Positions 1 to 4,435 of a DNA stretch of 6,850 nt are shown here, in pieces. This stretch comes from Candidatus Woesearchaeota archaeon (GTDB lineage Archaea; Nanobdellota; Nanobdellia; Woesearchaeales; GW2011-AR9). The stretch covers positions 1 to 6,850 of the forward strand of contig JACQNF010000065.1 in assembly GCA_016203215.1 (NCBI GenBank). Reading direction: 5' to 3'. The translations under genes and the position numbers were made by a program. Under the pieces are notes generated by a model. That model was not told the origin of the DNA and did not search any database. It worked only from the letters and a program-made list of their open reading frames with translations. Within the stretch, counting starts at the first letter, position 1. Each line of letters starts with the position of its first letter.

Positions 1-19
1 CCCAGGAACAGTACCACAA

Positions 20-30
20 TCTTTATAATT
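20..30 (+). promoter_or_regulatory. Possible archaeal TATA box upstream of the zinc-ribbon ORF and DUF368 gene
   Basis: TTTATAAT (22-29) lies in an AT-rich stretch. An archaeal start site about 25 bp downstream would fall near 50-53, just ahead of the small zinc-ribbon ORF and then the DUF368 gene. The assignment rests on motif and spacing only. The first 50 bases could instead be the 3' end of an upstream gene, because the frame starting at base 3 is open until TGA at 54-56. Confidence 0.35.
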
Positions 31-62
31 CTTTTCTCAATTCTTTTTCTCTGTGATTCAGT

Positions 63-176
63 ATTAAAAAGAGTCCAATTAACTGTCCGCATTGTAAGTA
101 TAAGTTTGTCTCGTTACAATTTTCGGGTGTTCAGTCTATTTATTGCCCGTACTGCCGTCTTGGCATCAATCCCTAA
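63..176 (+). CDS. Tiny four-cysteine zinc-ribbon protein, start codon uncertain
   Basis: This frame encodes about 37 residues containing CPHC, a 16-residue spacer and CPYC, ending in TAA at 174-176. Cys codons are at 84, 93, 144 and 153. Paired CPxC knuckles at this spacing are typical of small zinc ribbons that bind one zinc ion. The frame has no ATG, GTG or TTG between the TGA at 54-56 and the first cysteine. The best candidate start is ATT at 63. GTGAT (53-57), which could pair with the 3' end of archaeal 16S rRNA (ATCACCTCC), lies 5 nt before it. The stop is 7 nt before the DUF368 ATG, so the two could be co-transcribed. Alternatives are a decayed gene fragment or a chance frame: frame 1 is also open from base 1 to the TGA at 178-180. 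The double CPxC is the main argument. A partner cannot be inferred. Confidence 0.42.
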   Translation: MKKSPINCPHCKYKFVSLQFSGVQSIYCPYCRLGINP

Positions 177-183
177 GTGAAAC

Positions 184-1041
184 ATGAAACCCACTTCTCT
201 CCTCGATCTTGTCCTTGTGTTTGTCCGTGGTTTGTGTATGGGCATCGCGGATGCTATCCCCGGCGTGTCTGGCGGAACAATTGCATTCATCACCGGTATC
301 TACGATCGATTGCTTCACGCGATCAATTCTGTGCGTACTCCCTGGCTTCCCTTACTGAGGGGGGAATTCAAGCAGAGTTTTTCAGCGATGAAAGAAATTC
401 ATTTTACGTTTCTCCTTCCCCTTGGTGCAGGGATAGTTCTTTCTCTCTTTATTTTCTCTGGCATTATCAACACGTTTTTAACGCTCTACTCCGCGGTAAC
501 CTATGCTTTCTTCTTCGGTTTGATTGCTTGTTCGACGTGGTTATTATCAAGAGAGACGCACCTCTTCTCTTTCCGGAATAGTGCTAGCCTTATTCTTGGC
601 TTTGTTGGAGCATATCTCATCGCTGGCGCGACTGCGGTAGAAGCAACTCATTCCCTTGTCGTCATTTTCTTTTCCGCAGCGCTTGCGATCTGTGCGATGA
701 TCCTGCCGGGCATCTCTGGCGCATTCGTTTTGCTTCTATTAGGGCAATACCAATTCCTCATTGTTGCGCTTCACGATTTTAATCTCTCGGTCATCATCAC
801 TTTTGCATTGGGGGCGATTATTGGCTTGCTCTCGTTTGTGAGAATTTTGGATTATGTCTTGCATCACCATCGGCAGACGACGATGTCATTTCTTGTCGGG
901 CTGATGATTGGTTCTCTACGTGTTCCTGTTCTCACCATCTCTCACAATGGCGGCATTTCGTGGATGGTTCTGGTTTCTGCCGCGGTTGGTTTTGGGGTTG
1001 TATTTCTGCTGGAGAAGGTTTTCAATAAAAGAAGACGATAA
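184..1041 (+). CDS. DUF368 family membrane protein, putative polyprenyl-phosphate transporter (PopT-like)
   Basis: This 285-residue protein is very hydrophobic, with roughly eight membrane segments. It carries the two signature re-entrant motifs of DUF368: GIADAIPGVSGGT (20-32) near the N-terminus and AMILPGISGAF (171-181) in the second half. This duplicated PG(V/I)SG arrangement indicates an internal repeat. Bacterial members were reported to return undecaprenyl phosphate to the cytoplasmic face of the membrane. In an archaeon the substrate would presumably be dolichyl-type polyprenyl phosphate used for N-glycosylation, which is inference. The ATG at 184 is the first start after an in-frame TGA (178-180). 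GTGA (177-180) is a weak ribosome-binding site very close to it. The protein ends in a basic KRRR tail, expected to be cytoplasmic. Its stop is 3 bp from the stop of the convergent PRPP synthetase gene. Family assignment is confident; the archaeal substrate is not. Confidence 0.9.
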   Translation: MKPTSLLDLVLVFVRGLCMGIADAIPGVSGGTIAFITGIYDRLLHAINSVRTPWLPLLRGEFKQSFSAMKEIHFTFLLPLGAGIVLSLFIFSGIINTFLTLYSAVTYAFFFGLIACSTWLLSRETHLFSFRNSASLILGFVGAYLIAGATAVEATHSLVVIFFSAALAICAMILPGISGAFVLLLLGQYQFLIVALHDFNLSVIITFALGAIIGLLSFVRILDYVLHHHRQTTMSFLVGLMIGSLRVPVLTISHNGGISWMVLVSAAVGFGVVFLLEKVFNKRRR

Positions 1042-1044
1042 GTC

Positions 1045-1926
1045 CTATTTCTCTTTCTTTAATTCTTCTACGAGAAGCGGAGCGATATCGATCTTATTTG
1101 TGTTATGCTCAATACAGTTTGTCGTAATGATCTGGTCAAAGCCTGCTTTTTTCATTTTTCCCAAACCGTTTTCAACAAATAAGCCGTGTACGCCGATACC
1201 AATGACACTTCGCGCTTTCTGAGCTTTAGCTTTCTTGAGCGCTTCAATCATCGTATGCCCCGTGGAGATGATATCATCTACGATAATTACGTCTTTATCC
1301 TTCAGGACAATTTGTTTCGTCATCTTGCTCTTGACGTGACGTGATGAAAACCGTGTTTTCTCCAGAACCGTGTGTCCGCAGCCGACTTCCCGGGCGATGA
1401 CTTCTGCCCATTGGTACGATTCCCAGTCGGGGCCGATAATCACGGGGTTTTTGATTCTCCTTTTGATGTATTGTCCGATCAATTGATTTGCCGTTATCGA
1501 TACCGCTGCGATCGAGAAGATGTCTTTTAATGATTTATAGCGATGCAGGTGCGGATCTATCGTAATAATCTTGTCAGTACAGGCATTAAGATGTTTGGCC
1601 ATGATGCGGGAAGAGACTGCTTCGCCGGGGTGGAACCGTATGTCCTGACGCATGTAGGCTAAGTAGGGCGCAACAAGTATCACTTTTCGTGCACCTAAAT
1701 CCTTGGCAGTTTCTGCTGCCCAGATCACATTCCAGAGACTTTCGTTGGGATGCGGCTGGAAGCTGTGAAGAATCACTACTTTTTTTCCTTTCACTGGCGT
1801 GTTCCACTTTAGATAACGATCTCCATCGGGAAACGCAGAAATGGTCAGGGGGGAGAACGAGGCGCGTAATTTTTTTGCAACTCTCTTTGCCAGTGCTTGA
1901 GAATTTCCACAACTTGTAATAATCAT
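1045..1926 (-). CDS. prs: Ribose-phosphate pyrophosphokinase (PRPP synthetase)
   Basis: The enzyme makes 5-phosphoribosyl-1-pyrophosphate from ribose 5-phosphate and ATP in the cytoplasm, feeding nucleotide and amino-acid synthesis. Visible motifs in the 293-residue product are the N-terminal FPDGD (32-36), the PYLAYMRQDIRFHPGE nucleotide loop (87-102), DPHLHRY (124-130) of the metal and ATP site, the EKTR lysine/arginine segment (189-192), and the PRPP-binding loop VIIVDDIISTGHT (213-225). The length fits the short archaeal class, below the roughly 315 residues of bacterial enzymes. The frame stays open upstream to 2094, but the ATG at 1926 is preferred. The protein then begins MIITSCGN, as family members do; GAGGT sits 5 nt upstream; and a TATA box lies about 40 bp upstream. 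The longer version would run through that promoter and into the LysRS gene. Transcription diverges from lysS. The 3' end abuts DUF368 tail to tail. Confidence 0.95.
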   Translation of the reverse strand: MIITSCGNSQALAKRVAKKLRASFSPLTISAFPDGDRYLKWNTPVKGKKVVILHSFQPHPNESLWNVIWAAETAKDLGARKVILVAPYLAYMRQDIRFHPGEAVSSRIMAKHLNACTDKIITIDPHLHRYKSLKDIFSIAAVSITANQLIGQYIKRRIKNPVIIGPDWESYQWAEVIAREVGCGHTVLEKTRFSSRHVKSKMTKQIVLKDKDVIIVDDIISTGHTMIEALKKAKAQKARSVIGIGVHGLFVENGLGKMKKAGFDQIITTNCIEHNTNKIDIAPLLVEELKKEK

Positions 1927-1931
1927 AGGCA

Positions 1932-1936
1932 ACCTC
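1932..1936 (-). promoter_or_regulatory. Shine-Dalgarno of PRPP synthetase
   Basis: GAGGT on the minus strand lies 5 nt before the ATG at 1926 and matches the anti-Shine-Dalgarno CACCTCC. It decides the start against the longer open frame. CCTC is found just upstream in the same transcript direction (complement of 1942-1945). CCTC-CAAAA-GAGG could form a 4-bp hairpin covering this site if the leader is long enough to include it. Confidence 0.7.
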
Positions 1937-1962
1937 TTTTGGAGGAGAAAGTGATTCTGAAG

Positions 1963-1971
1963 TATATAAAA
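1963..1971 (-). promoter_or_regulatory. TATA box for PRPP synthetase
   Basis: TTTTATATA on the minus strand is a good archaeal TATA match. A start site about 26 bp downstream falls near 1941, giving a leader of about 15 nt that still contains the GAGGT site. It is one half of a divergent promoter region shared with lysS. No convincing purine-rich BRE is seen upstream. Confidence 0.6.
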
Positions 1972-2010
1972 GTAACTGGCGTCTCTGGTTGTATCCAGTT
2001 TGACGGTCCA

Positions 2011-2035
2011 CAAAATCTTTCTCTGCAAAATCTTT
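2011..2035 (+). repeat. Tandem direct repeat CAAAATCTTT in the lysS promoter
   Basis: CAAAATCTTT occurs at 2011-2020 and again, identically, at 2026-2035, separated by CTCTG, a 15-bp period. The second copy overlaps the BRE and start of the TATA box of lysS. It may be a duplicated promoter element or a regulator site, or chance in AT-rich sequence. Confidence 0.5.
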
Positions 2036-2040
2036 ATATA
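2026..2040 (+). promoter_or_regulatory. BRE/TATA promoter of lysS (leaderless)
   Basis: TTTATATA (2033-2040) is preceded by the A-rich CAAAAT (2026-2031) in BRE position. The TATA centre lies about 27 bp from the ATG at 2063, the spacing expected for a leaderless archaeal mRNA that begins at its start codon. The ATG at 2048 is only 8 bp past the TATA box and would be upstream of transcription. Confidence 0.65.
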
Positions 2041-2062
2041 ACTCGCCATGTTCTCAGGCAGA

Positions 2063-3670
2063 ATGGCTAAATCCGTGGGAAAAGAAGCGAGCACAGATGC
2101 TGAAGCTGAAGAACAGCTCTACCACTGGACTGATGTTACCGCTGAAAAAATCATCCGTGAAAAAGGGAACAAAAAGAATTATACCGTTGCTGCAGGCATC
2201 ACGCCGAGCGGAACTGTGCATATTGGCAATTTTCGAGAAATCATTACTGTCGACCTTGTCAAGCGCGCTTTAGAAAAACGTGGAAAAAAAGTTCGTTTCA
2301 TCTACTCATGGGACGATTACGATGTTTTTCGGAAAGTGCCTCTGAACATGCCGAAACAAGATCTTCTCCAGACCTTTCTCCGTTATCCTATCGTCGATAC
2401 TCCGGATCCTTTCGGCTGTCATGAGAGTTATGCCGCTCACCATGAAAAAGAAGTTGAGACGATAATTCCTCGTGTCGGCATCACCCCAGAATTTCTCTAC
2501 CAAGCGCCAAAATATCGTTCGGGGGAATACGCGGACGAGATCAAGAAGGCATTAGAAAACAACGACAAGATCAAGGAGTGCCTTAATGAGTACCGTGAAG
2601 AGGATGTTGATGAACATTGGCTGCCGATCACGATGTTCTGTGAACGCTGTCATCGGGATACGCTGACAGAATTGAAATGGCTGGGAGGGTATACCGTTTC
2701 GTATGCGTGCAGCTGCGGTCAGCGAGAGACTTTTGATTTCAAGAAGAAACCGATACTTAAGTTGAAGTGGCGTGTCGACTGGCCGATGCGTTGGAACTAT
2801 GAAGCTGTTGATTTCGAGCCTGGCGGAAAAGATCATTCTACGGTGGGGGGCAGTTACGACACCGGCAAGAAGATCGTCAAGGCGGTATGGCATCGTGATG
2901 CTCCTACGTATGTGATGTATGATTTCATCACGATCAAAGGTGCTGGCGGAAAAATGTCAAGTTCTAAAGGAGATGTTATTACTCTTAAAGATGTTCTTGA
3001 AGTCTATGAACCGGAAATTGCCCGCTATATTTTTGCTGGCACACGGCCGAACAAGGAATTTGCGATCAGTTTCGATGCGGATGTGTTAAAAGTCTATGAA
3101 GATTTTGATAAATGTGAACGAATTTATTTTGGCGTTGAATCCGTGAGCGAGAAAGAAACAGTCAAGCAGAAAGTTGCGTATGAATTAAGCTCCATCGGTA
3201 AGATCTCTTCAACGATGCCGTACCAACCCGGATTCCGTCATCTCACCACGCTTCTTCAAATCCACAGTTTGGACGTCGATAAGACGATCTCGTACTTTGA
3301 GGAAGAATTGAAACATGAGCACGACCGGCGGCGGCTTCGGACGAGAGCAATATGTGCGAAGAATTGGCTCTTACGTTACGCCCCAGAAGAATTTAAATTT
3401 ACGGTGCAGGAAAAGTCGAATGTCGTTCTTTCTCCCGTGGAGAAGAAACTGTTTCATCAACTGGCTGTAAAATTGTTGGAGCGGGAATGGACAGATACGG
3501 ACCTCCATGAAGAGATGTATATCCTTTGTAAGAACCATACCGTGGAGCCGAAAGCATTTTTCACCGTCGCGTATCGAATCTTGATTCATAAAGAGAAAGG
3601 GCCGCGGCTTGCCGCATTTATTTTAGAGATCGGAGCCAAAAAAGTGGCACGTTTGTTTAGAGATAGTTGA
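2063..3670 (+). CDS. lysS: Class I lysyl-tRNA synthetase
   Basis: The enzyme charges tRNA-Lys with lysine in the cytoplasm. It is the class I (Rossmann-fold) form found mainly in archaea and some bacteria, unrelated to the class II LysRS of most organisms. The 535-residue product has the HIGH-type motif PSGTVHIGN (48-56), the signature SWDDYDVFRKVP (82-93), a zinc knuckle CERC...CSC (Cys 193, 196, 216 and 218), and GKMSSSKG (296-303) as the KMSKS loop. A helical anticodon-binding C-terminal region follows. Length is normal for the family. The frame is open from an ATG at 2048. The ATG at 2063 is chosen because the TATA box at 2033-2040 places the transcript start on it and there is no Shine-Dalgarno. 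The first five residues of the longer version are therefore doubtful. The gene is divergent from PRPP synthetase and convergent with the tRNA-Leu gene. Confidence 0.95.
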   Translation: MAKSVGKEASTDAEAEEQLYHWTDVTAEKIIREKGNKKNYTVAAGITPSGTVHIGNFREIITVDLVKRALEKRGKKVRFIYSWDDYDVFRKVPLNMPKQDLLQTFLRYPIVDTPDPFGCHESYAAHHEKEVETIIPRVGITPEFLYQAPKYRSGEYADEIKKALENNDKIKECLNEYREEDVDEHWLPITMFCERCHRDTLTELKWLGGYTVSYACSCGQRETFDFKKKPILKLKWRVDWPMRWNYEAVDFEPGGKDHSTVGGSYDTGKKIVKAVWHRDAPTYVMYDFITIKGAGGKMSSSKGDVITLKDVLEVYEPEIARYIFAGTRPNKEFAISFDADVLKVYEDFDKCERIYFGVESVSEKETVKQKVAYELSSIGKISSTMPYQPGFRHLTTLLQIHSLDVDKTISYFEEELKHEHDRRRLRTRAICAKNWLLRYAPEEFKFTVQEKSNVVLSPVEKKLFHQLAVKLLEREWTDTDLHEEMYILCKNHTVEPKAFFTVAYRILIHKEKGPRLAAFILEIGAKKVARLFRDS

Positions 3671-3673
3671 GAA

Positions 3674-3684
3674 TCTTTTCTTTT
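3674..3684 (+). terminator. Pyrimidine-tract terminator of lysS
   Basis: TCTTTTCTTTT begins 4 nt after the lysS stop codon. Archaeal RNA polymerase terminates at such T-rich stretches without a hairpin. It lies between lysS and the convergent tRNA gene. Confidence 0.5.
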
Positions 3685-3690
3685 CGCCGG

Positions 3691-3695
3691 AAAAA
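3691..3695 (-). terminator. Oligo-T terminator of tRNA-Leu
   Basis: Five T residues on the minus strand follow directly after the encoded CCA of the tRNA gene, a typical archaeal tRNA terminator position. Confidence 0.6.
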
Positions 3696-3712
3696 TGGTG
3701 TGGGCGTCAGGA

Positions 3713-3745
3713 CTTTCGCCGCTCCCTTTTGATTGTAGGAAACGA
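3713..3745 (-). other. tRNA-Leu intron 3 (T-loop, position 59/60, 33 nt)
   Basis: It splits the T-loop between A59 and T60. Removing it restores TTCAAAT and joins T-stem strands TCAGG and CCTGA. Inside, CGTTTCC pairs with GGGAGCG around an 11-nt loop. Beside the T-stem, TTC of the exon pairs with GAA of the intron, with A opposite C as the fourth position. The two three-base bulges are AA/T and AG/T, so cleavage after the second base of each gives the exact mature loop. Confidence 0.85.
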
Positions 3746-3777
3746 TTTGAACCTGAGTAGGCACTAAGCCAATAGGT

Positions 3778-3821
3778 GTCTTTTGATCATCGCATACTGC
3801 TCATCACACCTGCGAGATTAA
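3778..3821 (-). other. tRNA-Leu intron 2 (anticodon loop, position 37/38, 44 nt)
   Basis: It sits at the canonical archaeal site, one base 3' of the UAG anticodon. Exon CTT (32-34) pairs with AAG at the intron 3' end, with A35 opposite A in the fourth position. The bulges are GG/T and AC/A. Within the intron, ATC-TCGCA pairs with TGCGA-T-GAT with one bulged T, around a 16-nt loop. Confidence 0.9.
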
Positions 3822-3837
3822 CCTAAGCCTATCCCGT

Positions 3838-3874
3838 CTCGTCACGCCGCGCGCTGGTTTCTTGCGTCGGCATA
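3838..3874 (-). other. tRNA-Leu intron 1 (D-loop, position 21/22, 37 nt)
   Basis: It separates D-loop AGCGGTCAA from the 3' D-stem strand A-CGG. Intron ATGCCG pairs with CGGCGT, extended by CGC/GCG past a bulged A. Exon GTC (19-20a) pairs with intron GAC. Three-base bulges AA/T and AG/A give junction 21/22 and the expected G13-A22 mispair. Junction 22/23, leaving T22, would also give a usable D-arm with a G-T pair, so the exact join could be one base off. Confidence 0.82.
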
Positions 3875-3902
3875 TTGACCGCTCCGGCACGCCCACAAAT
3901 TT

Positions 3903-3919
3903 GAAGAATTAATTTCTTC
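3903..3919. repeat. 6-bp inverted repeat just upstream of tRNA-Leu
   Basis: GAAGAA and TTCTTC flank TTAAT. It lies between the tRNA TATA element and the mature 5' end, spanning the expected transcript start. It may be a protein-binding palindrome or chance in an AT-rich leader. Confidence 0.4.
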
Positions 3920-3924
3920 GCTGG

Positions 3925-3932
3925 TTTAAAAA
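3925..3932 (-). promoter_or_regulatory. TATA-like element for tRNA-Leu
   Basis: TTTTTAAA on the minus strand is centred about 32 bp upstream of the first tRNA base, giving a predicted start near 3902 and a leader of about 6 nt. It is a moderate TATA match. Confidence 0.5.
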
Positions 3933-3983
3933 TGTATCGGCGACTTGGAAGTCACGAACTAAACACAAACAGCGAAACGGAAG

Positions 3984-4011
3984 ATTAAAATAGGTGCGGG
4001 TATTATAAATA
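3984..4011 (+). promoter_or_regulatory. Candidate TATA elements for the 115-aa protein gene
   Basis: Two elements are possible. ATTAAAAT (3984-3991) would start transcription near 4013 and keep the Shine-Dalgarno in the leader. ATTATAAATA (4002-4011) is the better TATA match, but at 25 bp spacing its start would fall near 4030, within or past the Shine-Dalgarno. The first is therefore the more coherent choice despite its weaker sequence. Confidence 0.4.
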
Positions 4012-4024
4012 AATATCAAGAGAA

Positions 4025-4029
4025 GGAGG
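4025..4029 (+). promoter_or_regulatory. Strong Shine-Dalgarno of the 115-aa protein gene
   Basis: GGAGG followed by GATGA lies 8 nt before the ATG at 4038. It is the strongest ribosome-binding site in the window and selects 4038 over the out-of-frame ATG at 4031, only 1 nt past it. Confidence 0.75.
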
Positions 4030-4037
4030 GATGAATT

Positions 4038-4385
4038 ATGCCAAAACAACTCTATGAAGGAAAAGGAGCAGACTTAGCAGAAGCATTGCAGAGCCTGTAT
4101 CGGAATGCATTTGGAGATAAAGCACCGGAAAATGGTGAAGAGATGCGCTATCGTGTTGAACTGTTTTCACAGGATGGAACGGTTCGTTATACTCCAAACG
4201 GAGTATTTGGTTCTTATGATGCTGCTCTCGATGCTGCACGGGCGTTGCTTCCTGCAGGTTCACAAGCACAGGATTATCGTTCCGAAGTGTTCGTGACGGG
4301 AAGGTATGAATCGAGACAGCAAAGTAGACCATCTGGTGCAGCTCCTAGTGGAAGGAAAACTGTCGACATTACCGGATTGTTATAA
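4038..4385 (+). CDS. Hypothetical 115-residue soluble protein
   Basis: I do not recognise this protein. It has no signal peptide, membrane segment or cysteine. Residues 1-25 look helical (LAEALQSLYRNAFG at 13-26). A small alpha/beta unit follows: a strand pair around RVELFSQDGTVRYTPNG, the helix SYDAALDAARALLP, and a strand SEVFVTGRYES. The C-terminal 25 residues are Ser/Pro/Gly/Arg-rich and probably disordered, ending in hydrophobic DITGLL. The gene has its own AT-rich promoter region and the best Shine-Dalgarno in the window, suggesting efficient translation. A T-tract follows the stop, and the 516-residue gene starts 50 bp later on the same strand, so linkage is possible. Coding is supported by the ribosome-binding site, codon pattern and flanking signals, not by homology. 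Confidence 0.75.
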   Translation: MPKQLYEGKGADLAEALQSLYRNAFGDKAPENGEEMRYRVELFSQDGTVRYTPNGVFGSYDAALDAARALLPAGSQAQDYRSEVFVTGRYESRQQSRPSGAAPSGRKTVDITGLL

Positions 4386-4390
4386 ATCGA

Positions 4391-4402
4391 TTTTTCTTTT
4401 TT
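4391..4402 (+). terminator. T-tract terminator after the 115-aa protein gene
   Basis: TTTTTCTTTTTT begins 5 nt after the stop codon, an archaeal oligo-T terminator. It may only partly stop transcription, because no strong promoter is visible before the next gene at 4436. Confidence 0.55.
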
Positions 4403-4435
4403 CTCCATTTTTGGGGTGGTAGACCTTGTTAAACA

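Larger units (their letters stand above)
3696..3896 (-). tRNA. tRNA-Leu (anticodon UAG) with three introns
   Basis: Read on the minus strand, the 201-nt gene folds into a complete type II tRNA once three introns are removed (complements of 3838-3874, 3778-3821 and 3713-3745), leaving 87 nt. Acceptor stem GTGGGCG pairs perfectly with CGCCCAC, followed by A73 and an encoded CCA. The D-arm is CCG/CGG with G13 opposite A22 and loop AGCGGTCAA, the usual archaeal tRNA-Leu pattern. Anticodon stem ATAGG/CCTAT is perfect; the loop is C-T-TAG-G-A. The long variable arm contains GGC-TTAGT-GCC. T-stem TCAGG/CCTGA is perfect, with loop TTCAAAT. T8, A14, the G15/C48 pair, G18 and G19 are all present. Anticodon UAG, type II variable arm and A73 agree on leucine. 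A TATA-like element lies about 30 bp upstream and T5 follows the CCA. Base pairing was checked by hand. Confidence 0.93.

Noticed and set aside
1..180. Frame 1 is open from the left edge to TGA 178-180 and could be the end of an upstream gene.
   Set aside because: The translation is low in coding character (Ile/Leu/Ser/Phe-rich, no motif), while the overlapping frame holds a double CPxC zinc ribbon. Not firmly excluded.
177..581. Open frame starting at GTG 177.
   Set aside because: It lies in another frame of the DUF368 gene, whose signature motifs are in the frame starting at 184.
908..1222. Open frame of 104 codons across the DUF368/PRPP junction.
   Set aside because: It is out of frame with DUF368 and antisense to PRPP synthetase; both of those are clear family members.
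3801..3807. GTGATGA in tRNA intron 2 resembles a C box of a C/D guide RNA, as in some archaeal tRNA-Trp introns.
   Set aside because: No CTGA D box occurs in the 44-nt intron, and the sequence falls in the loop of the intron hairpin. A chance match is the simpler reading.
3942..3953. Palindrome GACTT-GG-AAGTC upstream of the tRNA and the 115-aa gene.
   Set aside because: A 2-nt loop is too short for an RNA hairpin and nothing ties it to either promoter.
3671..4037. Considered SRP RNA or RNase P RNA, because a perfect long-range helix closes a 200-nt G+C-rich segment.
   Set aside because: The conserved cores of those RNAs are absent, and the closing helix is the tRNA acceptor stem followed by ACCA.
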